64,000 bases of DNA from an uncultured Duodenibacillus sp. (GCA_944388865.1 CALXKM010000049.1:62001-126000); one strand, 5' to 3'. Positions 53,659-64,000 are shown, numbered from the stretch's first letter. Notes: generated from the letters alone by a model not told the origin. Made by a program: numbers and translations.

Positions 53659-56655
53659 ATGGCAAACAATACGGTTCGCGAATTTGCCCTCGAGCTTAAG
53701 GTTTCTGCCGGTACGCTGCTTTCTCAGCTGCAGCAGGCAGGGGTTGCAGTCTCCAACGAAAGCGATGAAATCAGCGATGCCGACAAGGCCAAGCTTCTCG
53801 AGAGTCTGCGCAAGGCTCGCGTGCAGGATAAGCCGCGCAAAATTACTGTAACGCGACGCGAAACGACGACGATTCGTCAAAATGACGGCCAGGGCGGGGC
53901 GCGCACGATCGAAGTTGAAGTTCGTCGCCGCCGCGTCTTCGTCAAGAAGCCCGCTGCGGCTCAGACAACGCCTGCCGAGGCCGAGCGTGCAAGCCAGATG
54001 GCGGCTGCGCGCGCCGAGCTTGAGGCTCAAGCCAAGGCTGAGGCTGACCGCAGAGCCGCCGAAGAGGCCGCTCGCAAGGCTGCCGAAGAGGCCAAGGCAA
54101 AGGCTGAGCAGGAGGCGGCTGAACGCGCCCGTGCTGAGGCCGAAGCAGCCGAAGAGCGCCGTCGTCAGGAAGAAGAGCAAAAGCGCGCTGCTGAGCTTGA
54201 GGCGCAACGTCGCGAGCAGGAAGCCGCCCGCAAGGCTGCCGAAGAAAAAGAGGCAGCGCTTAAGGCTGCTCAGCAAAAGCAGGCCGAAGAACAAAAGGCT
54301 GCCGAGCAAAAAGCAGCAGAGCAAAAAGCGCAGGCCAAGGCACAGCAAGAGGCTCAAGCCAAGCGTGAGGCTCAGGCTAAAAAGGCTGCTGAAGAGGTCG
54401 CTGCTGCCGAGGCTCGTGCCGCTGAGCAAAAGCGCCGCGAAGAAGCACGCCGCAAGGCGCAGGAAGAGGCCGACGCCATCCGTGCGATGCTTGCCAAGCC
54501 TAAGACCGTTCTCAAGGCCAAGCAGGATCGCGGCGACAAGAATGATCGTCGTGATGAAGCAGCCGCCGGCAAGCAGGCTCAAAGCCAGCAGCCGCAGACG
54601 GCCAAGACGGCCTCGAAGTCTGCTGCCAAGACCGCTCAAGGCAATAAGCCTCAGAAGCCAGCCGACAACAAGAAGTCTTCCGGCAAGTCCGAAGGCGGCA
54701 AGAAGGCAGGCGTCAAGGGACGCAAGGCTGAAAAGAACAACGATCGCGGAGGTTGGGGCGAAGACAACCAAAAGCGCCGCACGATGAAGACGCGCGGTGT
54801 GGTCGACGGCGGCGAGGAAACCACCTGGCACAGCCGCAGCCGCAAGAATCATCGCCACGAGGCCGCCGTGCAGCATGAGATGCCCACCGAGCCGATCGTG
54901 CGCGAGGTGACAGTGCCCGAGACGATCTCAGTGGCCGATCTCGCCCACAAGATGGCCGTCAAGGCAACCGAAGTGATCAAGACGCTCATGAAGATGGGGC
55001 AGATGGTGACAATCAATCAGATGCTCGATCAGGAAACGGCCATGATCATCGTTGAGGAAATGGGCCATGTGGCTGTGGCGGCCAAGTCTGACGATCCGGA
55101 ATCGCTTTTGGGCGAACTTGAAGAAAATGCGCAGCAGTATCCGGAAGTGCCGCGCCCGCCCGTGGTGACCATTATGGGTCACGTTGACCATGGCAAGACC
55201 TCGTTGCTCGACTATATCCGTCGCGCCAAGGTCGCCGCTGGCGAAGCCGGCGGCATTACGCAGCACATCGGCGCCTATCACGTCAAGACTCCGCGCGGCA
55301 TCGTAACCTTCCTCGATACCCCGGGCCATGAAGCGTTTACGGCCATGCGTGCTCGCGGTGCGCAGGCTACCGACATCGTGATTCTGGTGGTGGCCGCCGA
55401 CGACGGCGTCATGCCCCAGACCAAGGAAGCCATTGCGCACGCGCGTGCTGCCAATGTGCCTTTGGTTGTGGCCATCAACAAGATTGACAAGCCCGAAGCC
55501 AACATCGAGCGCGTCAAGGGAGAGCTGGTGCAAAACGGCGTGCTTCCTGAAGAGTATGGCGGCGACGTACCCTTCTGCCCGGTGTCGGCCAAGAGCGGCC
55601 AGGGTGTGGACGAACTCTTGGAAAATGTGCTGCTGCAGGCTGAAATGCTCGAACTCAAGGCTCCTGCCGAAGGGCATGCCAAGGGCATCGTCATCGAAAG
55701 CCGCCTTGACAAGGGGCGCGGCCCTGTGGCTTCGGTGCTCGTGCAGTCGGGCTTGCTCCAAAAGGGCGACATCGTCCTTGCCGGACAGGCTTTCGGCCGC
55801 GTGCGCGCCATGATCAACGAAATGGGCAAGCAGGTCGCTTCGGCCGGTCCTTCGATTCCGGTTGAGATCCAGGGTCTGTCGGATGTGCCCGCCGCAGGCG
55901 ACGAAATTCTCGTCGTGCCCGACGAACGTCGTGCTCGTGAGGTCGCGCTTTTCCGTCAGGGCAAGTACCGCGACGTCAAACTTGCACGCCAGCAGGCTGC
56001 CAAGCTCGAAAATATTTTTGCCAACGCCGCAGAAGGCGAGGTCAAGACCTTGGCGCTCATTATCAAGGCCGACGTGCAGGGCTCGACCGAGGCTCTTGTG
56101 CATGCCTTGACGAAGCTTTCGACCGAAGAGGTGCGCGTGCAGGTCGTGCACAGCGCCGTGGGCGGCATTTCGGAAACCGACGTCAACCTTGCAGCTGCTT
56201 CGCAGGCCGTTATCATCGGCTTTAACGTACGCGCTGATGCGCAGGCTCGCAAGCTTGCCGAGCAGGAAAGCGTTGATGTGCGCTACTACAACATCATCTA
56301 CGATGCCGTCGATGATGTGAAGGCGGCCATGAGCGGCATGCTCTCGCCCGAAAAGCGCGAGACCGTCATCGGCATGCTCGAAATCCGTCAGGTCATCCGT
56401 GTGCCCAAGGTCGGCTTCATTGCCGGCTGCCGCGTGCTCGAGGGTGTGGTGCGCAGAAACGCAAATGCACGGCTGCTGCGCGACAACGTCGTTATCTGGA
56501 CGGGCGAACTTGCTTCGCTGCGCCACTTCAAGGACGACGTGCGCGAAGTGCAGGCCGGAAACGAATGCGGCTTGTCGCTTAAGGGCTATGACGACATCAA
56601 GGTCAACGATCAGCTCGAAATCTTCGAGGTGACCGAAGTGGCTCGTACGCTTTAA
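53659..56655 (+). CDS. infB: Translation initiation factor IF-2
   Basis: 998 aa, longer than the E. coli form (890). Residues 1-55 form the IF2 N-domain. A long Ala/Glu/Lys/Arg-rich, probably helical linker runs from about 100 to 380. A second N-domain follows near 415-470 ([22 protein letters not shown]). The G domain has GHVDHGKT at 507-514, DTPGH and NKID; domains II-IV end at VARTL. It brings initiator tRNA to the 30S subunit. Part of the rimP-nusA-infB operon; rbfA follows after 118 bases. Confidence 0.98.
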   Translation: MANNTVREFALELKVSAGTLLSQLQQAGVAVSNESDEISDADKAKLLESLRKARVQDKPRKITVTRRETTTIRQNDGQGGARTIEVEVRRRRVFVKKPAAAQTTPAEAERASQMAAARAELEAQAKAEADRRAAEEAARKAAEEAKAKAEQEAAERARAEAEAAEERRRQEEEQKRAAELEAQRREQEAARKAAEEKEAALKAAQQKQAEEQKAAEQKAAEQKAQAKAQQEAQAKREAQAKKAAEEVAAAEARAAEQKRREEARRKAQEEADAIRAMLAKPKTVLKAKQDRGDKNDRRDEAAAGKQAQSQQPQTAKTASKSAAKTAQGNKPQKPADNKKSSGKSEGGKKAGVKGRKAEKNNDRGGWGEDNQKRRTMKTRGVVDGGEETTWHSRSRKNHRHEAAVQHEMPTEPIVREVTVPETISVADLAHKMAVKATEVIKTLMKMGQMVTINQMLDQETAMIIVEEMGHVAVAAKSDDPESLLGELEENAQQYPEVPRPPVVTIMGHVDHGKTSLLDYIRRAKVAAGEAGGITQHIGAYHVKTPRGIVTFLDTPGHEAFTAMRARGAQATDIVILVVAADDGVMPQTKEAIAHARAANVPLVVAINKIDKPEANIERVKGELVQNGVLPEEYGGDVPFCPVSAKSGQGVDELLENVLLQAEMLELKAPAEGHAKGIVIESRLDKGRGPVASVLVQSGLLQKGDIVLAGQAFGRVRAMINEMGKQVASAGPSIPVEIQGLSDVPAAGDEILVVPDERRAREVALFRQGKYRDVKLARQQAAKLENIFANAAEGEVKTLALIIKADVQGSTEALVHALTKLSTEEVRVQVVHSAVGGISETDVNLAAASQAVIIGFNVRADAQARKLAEQESVDVRYYNIIYDAVDDVKAAMSGMLSPEKRETVIGMLEIRQVIRVPKVGFIAGCRVLEGVVRRNANARLLRDNVVIWTGELASLRHFKDDVREVQAGNECGLSLKGYDDIKVNDQLEIFEVTEVARTL

Positions 56656-56773
56656 TCTAAAGAGATCTGCTGACATTCCGTTTGGGCTTGTCCAGACGGA
56701 GCGTCAGCAAAAAATTGTGCGGCACGAACTCAGCAGAGCTTCGTGCCCGACTTGAATTTGGAGAACATTAACG

Positions 56774-57172
56774 ATGAGATCTTCCAAGCCCGGACGCGGT
56801 CAGCGCGTGGCTGACCAGATCGCCCGAGACGTGGCCGAACTCATTCCGCAGGAAGTGCGTGATCCGCGCGTGGGTCTCGTGACCATCACCGGCTGCGAAA
56901 TTACGCCTGACTATGCGCACGCTAAGCTTTACTTTACGGTGATCGGCAGCGATCCTGCCGTTTGCCGCGAGGGGCTCAACGCGGCAGCAGGCATGCTCAG
57001 AAACCATATTTTCAAAAAGCTGCGCATTCACACGGTGCCGACGCTGCACTTTGAGCACGACACGAGCGTTGAGCGCGGTTTTGCTATGGATGCAAAAATC
57101 AATGAGGCAATGGCGCAGACGCGCGCGAGCCTTGCTGATGAAACGCCCGAGGGCGAGGACGCGGCCAAGTAA
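56774..57172 (+). CDS. rbfA: Ribosome-binding factor A
   Basis: 132 aa with the KH-type fold: GQRVADQIARDVAELIPQEV at the start, DPRVGLVTITGCEITPDYAHA in the middle and LRIHTVPTLHFEHDTSVERG near the end. It binds the 30S subunit during cold-shock and normal maturation. Its stop overlaps the truB start by one base (TAATG at 57170-57174), so translation is coupled. Confidence 0.97.
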   Translation: MRSSKPGRGQRVADQIARDVAELIPQEVRDPRVGLVTITGCEITPDYAHAKLYFTVIGSDPAVCREGLNAAAGMLRNHIFKKLRIHTVPTLHFEHDTSVERGFAMDAKINEAMAQTRASLADETPEGEDAAK

Positions 57173-58095
57173 TGGGCAAGAAGGGAGACGCAGTCGACGG
57201 CGTGATGCTGCTTGACAAGCCAGAGGGCATGAGCTCAAACTGGGCTTTGCAGCTCACGCGTCGGCTGATCAATGCGCAAAAAGCAGGGCACACGGGCACG
57301 CTTGATCCGATGGCCACGGGGCTTTTGCCGCTTGCTTTCGGCAATGCGACGAAATACTCGGCCGACTTGCTGCATGCAGACAAGCGCTATCTGGCGGTGC
57401 TCACGCTTGGCGCGGCCACCGACACGATGGACAAGACGGGCGAAGTGATCGAGCGTTCCGACAAAATCGTCACCCGTGAGGAATTCGAGGCGGTGCTGCC
57501 TGAGTTCACCGGCGACATCGAACAGATTCCGCCCATGTACTCAGCAGTGAAGTTCGGCGGAAAAAATCTGTATGATCTCGCTCGCAAAGGTCTTGAAGTT
57601 GAGCGCAGGCCGCGCAAGGTACGCGTGCATGAACTCAGACTAGTGCACTTTGCCGACAACGAAGCGCATATTGACGTGCGTGTGAGCAAGGGAACGTACA
57701 TTCGCGTGCTTGCCGACGACATCGGCCGCAGACTAGGCTCATTTGCGCACCTCAAAGCGCTCAGGCGCACCGAGGTGGGTGACCTCAAGATTGAGGATGC
57801 CGTGCCCTTTGCCGTGATCGACGACAAGGAAAAAACGATTCAAGAGCGACGCGCTTATCTAAAGGGCGCTGATTTTTTGCTGCAAACGCTGCCCGAGGTA
57901 AGGCTCGATGCCGTTGCTTCGGCCAGACTGCGCAACGGACAGAGGCTTGCGCATGCAAGTGAACTTAGAGGCGTGCTGGCTCGAGCCTACGATGAAGCCG
58001 GAATGCTTCTGGGCGTGGTGCGGGTAGATCACCGCGGCACCGTGCATCCGCACCGACTGATTCGGTTTGAGCAGACCTCGGCGTCGAAGAATTGA
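57172..58095 (+). CDS. truB: tRNA pseudouridine-55 synthase
   Basis: 307 aa. Conserved DGVMLLDKPEGMSSNWALQ, catalytic Asp in GHTGTLDPMATGLLP, and YSAVKFGGKNLYDLARKG are present. A C-terminal PUA-like region follows. It makes pseudouridine 55 in the T-loop of most tRNAs. The order rbfA-truB-typA is usual in betaproteobacteria. Confidence 0.98.
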   Translation: MGKKGDAVDGVMLLDKPEGMSSNWALQLTRRLINAQKAGHTGTLDPMATGLLPLAFGNATKYSADLLHADKRYLAVLTLGAATDTMDKTGEVIERSDKIVTREEFEAVLPEFTGDIEQIPPMYSAVKFGGKNLYDLARKGLEVERRPRKVRVHELRLVHFADNEAHIDVRVSKGTYIRVLADDIGRRLGSFAHLKALRRTEVGDLKIEDAVPFAVIDDKEKTIQERRAYLKGADFLLQTLPEVRLDAVASARLRNGQRLAHASELRGVLARAYDEAGMLLGVVRVDHRGTVHPHRLIRFEQTSASKN

Positions 58096-58152
58096 AAAGA
58101 AATTGTTGAAAACTGAAGAAGGATCCCGCCAACACGGGAGTGGAAAAAAGAA

Positions 58153-60000
58153 ATGACTCGAGCGATTAGAAATATTGCCATTATTGCTCACGTTGACCAC
58201 GGCAAGACGACCATGGTTGACAAGCTGCTGCAGTGCGCGGGCACCTTCCGCAGCAATCAAGTGGTCGATGAACGCGTGATGGACAGCAATGCCATTGAAA
58301 AGGAACGCGGCATCACGATTTTGTCCAAGAACTGCGCCGTGGAGTATGAAGGCGTACACATCAACATTATCGACACCCCGGGGCATGCCGACTTCGGCGG
58401 CGAAGTCGAGCGAGTTTTGTCGATGGTCGACGGAGTGCTGCTGTTGGTTGATGCCGTTGAAGGCCCGATGCCCCAGACGCGTTTCGTGACGCGCAAGGCG
58501 CTCGCCGCTGGCTTAAAGCCCATCGTCGTGGTCAACAAGGTCGACCGTCCGGGCGCTCGTCCCGACTGGGTCGTCAATCAGACCTTTGATCTGTTCGACA
58601 AGCTCGGCGCCACGGAAGATCAGCTTGATTTCCCGGTGATCTATGCTTCGGCCTTAAACGGCTATGCCGGCTACACGACTGATGTTGAAGAACTCAAGAA
58701 AATCGGCAACATGCGCGCGGTGTTCGACACCGTCATCAAGTACGTGCCGGTTCGTGAAGACAATGTCGACGGCAGTCTGATGCTGCAGATCTGCTCGCTG
58801 GACTATTCGAGCTACGTGGGCAAGATCGGCATTGGCCGCGTGCACCGCGGTCGCATCAAGAGCGGTCAGTCGGTTGTGATCATGAACGGTCCCGACGATA
58901 CGCCCAAGCCCGCAAAGATCAACCAGATTCTGCAGTTCGAAGGACTCGACCGCAAGCTCGTCGACGAAGCGCAGGCCGGCGACATCGTGCTCATCAACGG
59001 CATTGAAGAGCTCAACATCGGTACGACCATCACCGATCCGGCCGCTCCCGAGGCGCTGCCGCTGCTGTCGGTTGACGAACCCACGCTTACCATGAGCTTT
59101 ATGGTGAACACCTCGCCTTTGGCAGGCCGCGAAGGCAAGTTCGTGACGAGCCGTCAGATTCGCGAGCGTCTTGAGCGCGAGTTAAAGAGCAACGTTGCCA
59201 TGCGTCTGCGTCCCACGGCCGATGAAACGTGCTGGGAAGTGTGCGGCCGTGGCGAACTGCATCTGACGATTCTGCTTGAAAACATGCGCCGCGAGGGCTA
59301 TGAACTCGCTGTGGGCCGACCACGCGTGCTGCTCAAGGTTGTCGACGGCCAAAAGCTTGAGCCCTATGAGCTGCTCACTGTCGACGTTGAGGAAGAACAT
59401 CAGGGCGCCGTGATGGAAGAACTCGGCCGTCGCAAGGGCGATTTGCAGGACATGCAGCCCGATGGAAAGGGACGCGTGCGTCTTGAGTACCGCATCCCGG
59501 CCCGCGGTCTGATCGGCTTTCAGTCGATGTTCATGACGATGTGCCGCGGCACGGGCATCATGAGTCACGTTGTTGACGAATACGGCCCCAGCAGGCAGGG
59601 TGAGGTGGGCGAGCGACGCTCGGGCGCCATCATCAGTCAGGATGACGGCGCGGCCGTGGCTTATGCGCTCTGGAAGATTCAGGAGCGCGGTCGTTTGTTC
59701 GTGAGTCCCGGCGAGCCGCTCTACGAGGGCATGATCATCGGCGAACACTCGCGCGACAACGATATCGTCGTCAATCCGATTCGCTGCAAGCAGCTCACCA
59801 ACATTCGCGCCTCCGGCACTGACGAGGCAATCCGTCTGGTGCCTCCGGTGAAGCTCACGCTTGAGTCTGCCGTTGAGTTCATCAACGACGACGAGCTCGT
59901 TGAGATTACGCCCAAGAGCATTCGTCTGAGAAAGCGCTGGCTTAAGGAGTTCGAGCGTCGCCGTGCAGCGCGCGTCGAACGCGACGAAAATACGCTTTAA
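58153..60000 (+). CDS. typA: Ribosome-associated GTPase TypA/BipA
   Basis: 615 aa, close to the usual 607. The G domain has [31 protein letters not shown] and [11 protein letters not shown]. Domains II, III and V match EF-G, and the C-terminal BipA-specific domain ([12 protein letters not shown], then [19 protein letters not shown]) is intact. It helps ribosome assembly and stress growth. It ends with a nested terminator. Confidence 0.98.
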   Translation: MTRAIRNIAIIAHVDHGKTTMVDKLLQCAGTFRSNQVVDERVMDSNAIEKERGITILSKNCAVEYEGVHINIIDTPGHADFGGEVERVLSMVDGVLLLVDAVEGPMPQTRFVTRKALAAGLKPIVVVNKVDRPGARPDWVVNQTFDLFDKLGATEDQLDFPVIYASALNGYAGYTTDVEELKKIGNMRAVFDTVIKYVPVREDNVDGSLMLQICSLDYSSYVGKIGIGRVHRGRIKSGQSVVIMNGPDDTPKPAKINQILQFEGLDRKLVDEAQAGDIVLINGIEELNIGTTITDPAAPEALPLLSVDEPTLTMSFMVNTSPLAGREGKFVTSRQIRERLERELKSNVAMRLRPTADETCWEVCGRGELHLTILLENMRREGYELAVGRPRVLLKVVDGQKLEPYELLTVDVEEEHQGAVMEELGRRKGDLQDMQPDGKGRVRLEYRIPARGLIGFQSMFMTMCRGTGIMSHVVDEYGPSRQGEVGERRSGAIISQDDGAAVAYALWKIQERGRLFVSPGEPLYEGMIIGEHSRDNDIVVNPIRCKQLTNIRASGTDEAIRLVPPVKLTLESAVEFINDDELVEITPKSIRLRKRWLKEFERRRAARVERDENTL

Positions 60001-60034
60001 CGTGTCTGGTCGCAGACTGGCTTTTTGAGCCCTG

Positions 60035-60086
60035 AGCCGAAGCTTTTTTAGGAAGCGGCGCACGCCGCTTCGAGCTTCGGCTTTTT
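60035..60086 (+). terminator. Nested terminator after typA
   Basis: Outer stem AGCCGAAGC (60035-60043) with GCTTCGGCT (60074-60082), inner stem GAAGCGGCG-CA-CGCCGCTTC, then TTTTT. Confidence 0.9.
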
Positions 60087-60177
60087 GTGCTTTTTAAGAT
60101 TCTTGCGGCAAGGCCGCAAAGGCTGCCTGATGCACCAGAGCGCTTTCGTACGAAAGCGGCGGATTTTAGGAGTTTCT

Positions 60178-60585
60178 ATGAGCTACTTCACGAAAAAGCA
60201 AAACAGCGCCCCGTGTCCGTGCGGAAGCGGACGAACGCTTGCGCAGTGCTGCGGCAAATTCATTGATCTCGACGAGACGCCGCGCACGGCGCTTGAGGTG
60301 ATGCGGGCGCGCTATACGGCCTATGCGCTCGGGCACAACGACTTCATCCGAGCCTCTTGGGCGATGGAAAAGTGTCCAGAAGGCGTGCTGGCCGATCCCG
60401 AATACAAGTGGCTTGGCCTTAAGGTGATTTCTGCCAAGGATATTGACGAGACGCACGCCGAAGTCGAATTCATTGCGCGCGCCCGCGTGGGTTCGCGCGG
60501 GGCAATTCGCATGCACGAGCGAAGCCGCTTCGAAAAGCGAGACGGCCTGTGGTTTTACGTTGACGGCGACATGCTCGAAAAATAA
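60178..60585 (+). CDS. YchJ/UPF0225-family SEC-C protein
   Basis: 135 aa from the ATG at 60178, preceded by TAGGAG. The SEC-C zinc-binding motif is at the start: CPCGSG then QCC. The rest has the NTF2-like YchJ fold (ALEVMRARYTAYALGHNDFI, then RFEKRDGLWFYVDGDM). Function unknown; members often sit near housekeeping genes. The frame is open upstream to 60085, but those residues are outside the family. Confidence 0.88.
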   Translation: MSYFTKKQNSAPCPCGSGRTLAQCCGKFIDLDETPRTALEVMRARYTAYALGHNDFIRASWAMEKCPEGVLADPEYKWLGLKVISAKDIDETHAEVEFIARARVGSRGAIRMHERSRFEKRDGLWFYVDGDMLEK

Positions 60586-60639
60586 GTCGCTCAGAGCGCT
60601 TTGAAAAAAAGACGTACTTTGGCTAGCGGAAAATTGTCG

Positions 60640-61668
60640 ATGACACCCAATCCCAAGAACTGGCGCTTTTGCGTTGCGCCCATGCTTGACTGGACTGATG
60701 CGCACTGCCGCGTATTTCATCGTTCTTTATCCAGACACGCAAGACTTTATACCGAGATGATCACCACGCCGGCTCTCGTCTACGGTAGGCGAGACTTCCT
60801 GCTCAGGCGCAGCCATCAGGAGAATCCCGTGGCCTGCCAGCTTGGAGGTAGCGACCCGGCAGAGCTTGCGCAGGCTGCGCGATGGGTAGAGGAAGCAGGC
60901 TTTGATGAAGTCAATCTCAATTGCGGTTGTCCTTCCGAGCGTGTGCAAAAGGGAAGCTTCGGCGCCTGCCTTATGCTTGAGCCCAAGCTTGTGGCCGATT
61001 GCTGGAAGGCGATGCGCGAAGCCGTCGACATCGATGTCACCATCAAGCATCGCATTGGCGTAGATGAAAACGACAGCTACGCGTTTGTCAGCGACTTTGT
61101 AGGAACGCTCTACGAAGCGGGATGCCGTGTTTTCATCGTGCATACGCGCTCGGCCTGGCTCAAGGGGTTGAGCCCGAAGGAAAACCGCGAAGTGCCTCCG
61201 CTCAAAAGAGAATATGCGGCAAGGCTAAAAAAAGACTTCCCCGAGGCTGTCGTCTGCATCAATGGCGGCATCGACAGCGTGCAGCTTGCCGAAGAGCTCA
61301 TTGCAGCAGGAGTTGACGGCGTCATGGTCGGCAGGGCTGCTTATCAAAATCCCTGGATGCTCACTGAAGTCGATGAAAGACTTTTTGCCGATGCTCATGA
61401 TCCTGTGACGCGCGAGGCCGTTGTTGAGGCCATGACCGAGTACATTGTGCGTACGGCTCCTGAACACCCGCAGGCCGTGCGCGGCACCGCGCGCCATATG
61501 CTCGGGCTTCTTAATGGTCTTGCAGGTGCAAAAACGTGGCGTCGCACGCTTTCAGATCCCGCGGCATATGCGGCGTTCGGCGTGCATATTCTCGAGGAGG
61601 CCTATGCCCGAGCCGGATGGCGCGATGCCGCCCTGCGTGAAGATCGCTTTGATGACGATGAGTTTTGA
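60640..61668 (+). CDS. dusA: tRNA-dihydrouridine synthase A
   Basis: 342 aa from the ATG at 60640; a TTG at 60601 would add 13 residues but has no ribosome site. FMN TIM-barrel with FCVAPMLDWTDAHCR, LYTEMITT, NLNCGCPSERVQKG (catalytic Cys), KHRIGVDENDSY and SPKENREVPPL. The combination of LDWTD and SPKENRE marks DusA over DusB/C. It reduces U20/U20a in the D-loop. The last part is the helical tRNA-recognition domain. Confidence 0.95.
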   Translation: MTPNPKNWRFCVAPMLDWTDAHCRVFHRSLSRHARLYTEMITTPALVYGRRDFLLRRSHQENPVACQLGGSDPAELAQAARWVEEAGFDEVNLNCGCPSERVQKGSFGACLMLEPKLVADCWKAMREAVDIDVTIKHRIGVDENDSYAFVSDFVGTLYEAGCRVFIVHTRSAWLKGLSPKENREVPPLKREYAARLKKDFPEAVVCINGGIDSVQLAEELIAAGVDGVMVGRAAYQNPWMLTEVDERLFADAHDPVTREAVVEAMTEYIVRTAPEHPQAVRGTARHMLGLLNGLAGAKTWRRTLSDPAAYAAFGVHILEEAYARAGWRDAALREDRFDDDEF

Positions 61669-61714
61669 TCTTCAGTTTGCACAGGGCTTTCGAAGAGCAG
61701 CCCGAAGGCAACCG

Positions 61715-61735
61715 GCGCAAGCGTGCGCTTTTTTT
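61715..61735 (+). terminator. Terminator after dusA
   Basis: GCGCA-AGCG-TGCGC, 5 bp, then seven T. The remaining 214 bases to the next gene hold nothing I can name. Confidence 0.65.
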
Positions 61736-61949
61736 CGAGGCTGCTCGAACTGAGATGGCTTCTCAAAATTGCACATTTTGTGCACAGATATAGAAAAATT
61801 GGTCTTACTGCAGCAGAAATAGGCTTCTAACATTTCCTCAGCAAGCGGTTGCAGGTCGATTGATATGGCCGGCTCGAAGAACAATGAAGACAAGAGCCGG
61901 CGAGGCCTGCCGCTGAGTTTTTTTTCTTGGTTTTGAGAGGAAATTTTTG

Positions 61950-62939
61950 ATGCAGTACAAAAAGCTGGGCCGCACCGGCCTCATGGTAAGCCGCCTGTGC
62001 CTGGGCACGATGAATTTCGGCGACGTGACCGACAAGCAGACAAGCTTTGAGATCATGGATCGCTCTTTTGAGTTGGGCATCAACTTCATTGATACGGCCG
62101 ACGTCTATGGCGGCCCGCAGCGTCCGGATATTCCTTTGGGCTATGGAATTTCGGAGGAAATTGTCGGACAGTGGATCAAAGCGAGCAAAAAGCGCGACGA
62201 GATCGTGCTTGCCACCAAGCTATACCAGCCGATGATTGCCGGACCCAACGGCGGCAGACTGTCTGCTTATCACATCCGCAAGGCCTGTGAAGACAGCTTA
62301 AGACGGCTGCAGACCGATCATATCGATCTCTACCAGATGCATCACTTTGACCGCACCACGCCTTGGGAAGAAATTTGGCAGGCAATGGACGTGCTTGTGC
62401 GTCAGGGCAAGGTGCTTTATGTCGGAAGCTGCAATTTTCCGGGCTGGGGCATTGCAGCGGCGCAGGCGCAAGCCAAGGCCTGCGGCATGATGGGACTTGT
62501 CAGCGAACAGAGCCGCTACAGCCTTGCCTGCCGCAGCATAGAACTTGAGGTGATTCCTTCGGCGCGCTATCACGGCGTGGGCATCATGACTTACAGCCCG
62601 CTTGACGGAGGACTGCTTGCCGGCGCATTGAAAAAGGCTCAGGCGCGTTCGCGCCGCAGCAAGCCTTCGCTTCCCATTCGAGATCCGAACTTTTATGACC
62701 GTGTGGCAGTCTATGAGGCGCTGTGCGAGGAGTGTGGAATGGATCCGGCTGACGTCGCGCTGGCCTGGGTGCTGGCCAATCCCGACGTGACGTGTCCGAT
62801 TGCAGGACCGCGTACGCTTGCGCAGCTCGAGAGTTCGGCTCGAGCGCTTGACGTGCAGCTTTCTGAAGAGATGCTCAAAAAGCTCGATGAAATTTTCCCA
62901 GGGCCCGGAGCAGAGGCGCCGGAAGCCTATGCTTGGTAG
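61950..62939 (+). CDS. Aldo/keto reductase
   Basis: 329 aa from the ATG at 61950, preceded by GAGAGGAAA. Catalytic tetrad fits Asp48 and Tyr53 (DTADVYGG), Lys90 (LATKLYQ) and His131 (YQMHHFD). NADPH-binding motifs near the C-terminus (PIAGPRTLAQLESSARAL) are intact. The N-terminus MQYKKLGRTGLMVSRLCLGT matches the YhdN/Tas-like group. Physiological substrate cannot be read. Confidence 0.92.
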   Translation: MQYKKLGRTGLMVSRLCLGTMNFGDVTDKQTSFEIMDRSFELGINFIDTADVYGGPQRPDIPLGYGISEEIVGQWIKASKKRDEIVLATKLYQPMIAGPNGGRLSAYHIRKACEDSLRRLQTDHIDLYQMHHFDRTTPWEEIWQAMDVLVRQGKVLYVGSCNFPGWGIAAAQAQAKACGMMGLVSEQSRYSLACRSIELEVIPSARYHGVGIMTYSPLDGGLLAGALKKAQARSRRSKPSLPIRDPNFYDRVAVYEALCEECGMDPADVALAWVLANPDVTCPIAGPRTLAQLESSARALDVQLSEEMLKKLDEIFPGPGAEAPEAYAW

Positions 62940-63041
62940 CAAAAATTTCAATATTCTTCAGCCTGTGCGGGTGTTCATTGCCGACGGCCCGCACACAGAC
63001 TAAGGCGACTGCAGCAATGAGATCAATAGGAAAATTTCAAC

Positions 63042-64000
63042 ATGACCCATAAATCAACATCGTTGCTTTTTTGCGCCTGCGCCGCAGCGTTGGCCCTTTT
63101 GTCTTATTCGGCTCAAGCTGCTTCGCGCACGCCGACGGTAAATGAACTTGCTCCGGAAATGAGTCCGGAAATGGCCAAAAGCGTTTGCGCTCCAGCATTT
63201 CCTTTGTGGGCAACTCCAGCATCCGGCGCCGAGGAAGTCTCCAAGGCTGCCCGCGCTTTCGCTGCGGCCGGAGCCAAAACCGCACTTGATTTGGCCCGCC
63301 GCATGAATGTCGTCATCGAATCCGGAAACATCGCGGACGTGCCGATTTTTACGCTTACGCCCAAAGAGCTTTCAGGCCAAAAAGCCGACAAGATCGTCTA
63401 CTACCTGCACGGAGGCGGCTACGTGCTCGGGCACGGAGTTGCCGGAACTGCCGAGGCCGTGCAGCTTGCCGGACGCGAAGGCTGGAAAGTCATTTGCGTC
63501 GACTACCGCATGGCGCCCGAATATCCTTTCCCGGCTGCAATTGAAGACGCCTTTGCGGTGTATCGAGAACTCGTCAAAGAACACGGAGCAAACAACATTG
63601 CAGTGTTTGGGACTTCAACGGGCGGCGCCATGACGCTTATTTTGGCGCTTCAGGCCCATGAGGCCAAGGTGGCTATGCCGGCTGCGCTTATAGCGGGAAC
63701 GCCCTGGACCGATATGGGCCGCATCGGCGACACGTACTATACAAACGACGGCATTGACAACGTGCTGCATTCCTATGACGGACTGCTGAAAGCGGCGGTC
63801 AAAACCTATGCAGGCTCAGAGGATCTGAAAAATCCTCTGATTTCGCCGGTTTACGCCAAAGATGAGGCGCTTTGCGAGTTTCCTTCGACGCTGCTCATTT
63901 CCGGTACGCGCGATCTTTTCTTGAGCAACACGGTTCGCATGCAAAGAAGACTACTCTTAAACGAGATCGATGTTGACTTGATCGTTTATGAGTCGATGTC
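63042..64000 (+). CDS. Exported HSL-family esterase, 5' part
   Basis: 319 complete codons from the ATG at 63042; the frame is still open at the window edge. Sec signal peptide, likely cut after YSAQA (about residue 26). Oxyanion-hole motif HGGGY at 123-127, nucleophile Ser192 in GTSTGG (family consensus GDSAGG), and an acid-like Asp in SGTRDLF. The catalytic His would lie past the edge. Alpha/beta-hydrolases of this group cleave short-chain esters. A periplasmic location is unusual for this otherwise mainly cytosolic family. Stands 102 bases after the aldo/keto reductase gene. Confidence 0.85.
   Translation, partial: MTHKSTSLLFCACAAALALLSYSAQAASRTPTVNELAPEMSPEMAKSVCAPAFPLWATPASGAEEVSKAARAFAAAGAKTALDLARRMNVVIESGNIADVPIFTLTPKELSGQKADKIVYYLHGGGYVLGHGVAGTAEAVQLAGREGWKVICVDYRMAPEYPFPAAIEDAFAVYRELVKEHGANNIAVFGTSTGGAMTLILALQAHEAKVAMPAALIAGTPWTDMGRIGDTYYTNDGIDNVLHSYDGLLKAAVKTYAGSEDLKNPLISPVYAKDEALCEFPSTLLISGTRDLFLSNTVRMQRRLLLNEIDVDLIVYESM

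Noticed and set aside
53482-54876. 464-codon minus-strand frame with Leu/Gly-rich, membrane-like sequence
   Set aside because: It is the complement of the Ala/Glu/Lys-rich infB linker; the apparent hydrophobic helices come from that codon bias.
54928-56676. 582-codon minus-strand frame opposite infB
   Set aside because: Shadow of the IF-2 G domain and domains II-IV, which are fully conserved on the + strand.

Overview
The window reads as a chromosomal segment of a Gram-negative betaproteobacterium, most likely Burkholderiales and probably Sutterellaceae (a Sutterella-like gut anaerobe). This is inferred from gene order (pheST-ihfA-merR-tRNAPro; ndk-rlmN-ispG-hisS-yfgM-bamB-der-hfq-hflXKC-hisZ-purA; rimP-nusA-infB-rbfA-truB-typA), from lipoprotein and outer-membrane genes, from a tetraheme flavocytochrome c of fumarate-reductase type, and from an Ala/Lys-rich histone-H1-like protein. 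No 16S gene is present, so the taxon is an inference. Most of the window is dense housekeeping sequence on the + strand.

Layout. 1-4.6 kb: the end of pheS, pheT, ihfA, a MerR-type regulator with a long coiled coil, and tRNA-Pro(GGG). 4.8-10.2 kb: a small membrane protein, surE, nlpD (without rpoS beside it), rlmD, ndk, rlmN. 10.3-23.9 kb: ispG, hisS, yfgM, bamB, der, hfq, hflX (TTG start), hflK, hflC, DUF2065, hisZ, purA and a phosphoribosyltransferase. 24-28.4 kb is accessory: a lone CobT-like protein with a VWA domain and a HEMMH motif on the minus strand, about 0.7 kb of decayed sequence, and a 2.07-kb IS1634/IS4-like element with a 620-aa DDE transposase. 28.4-31.9 kb: tRNA-Leu(CAG), rnr, rlmB. 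31.9-34.2 kb: three minus-strand genes (Na+/H+ antiporter-like permease, DUF486 membrane protein, RidA). 34.5-39.4 kb: a BMP-type ABC transporter operon (ATPase, two permeases, substrate-binding lipoprotein) behind a structured leader. 39.5-42 kb: an unknown protein with a basic tail and a TerC-CBS-CorC fusion.

42.1-43.25 kb lies between tRNA-Arg(ACG) and a CAU-anticodon tRNA. It is a prophage or integrative-element scar with CCACCAGTT repeats, 17-bp integrase-arm-like direct repeats, a phage tail-fibre-like C-terminal remnant, and a compact unit encoding a 27-aa hydrophobic peptide between a nested inverted repeat and a strong hairpin. 43.4-49.4 kb: rhlE, the tetraheme flavocytochrome c, tRNA-Ser(CGA), the H1-like protein, scpB. 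49.4-60 kb: rluB and the rimP-nusA-infB-rbfA-truB-typA cluster, with a consensus sigma70 promoter and a leader terminator ahead of rimP. 60-64 kb: ychJ-like, dusA, an aldo/keto reductase and an exported HSL-family esterase cut by the window edge.

The least explained parts are the small-peptide unit and att-like repeats at 42.4-43.16 kb, the orphan VWA/HEMMH protein, the flavocytochrome's changed substrate site, and the two attenuator-like leaders (rimP and the BMP transporter).
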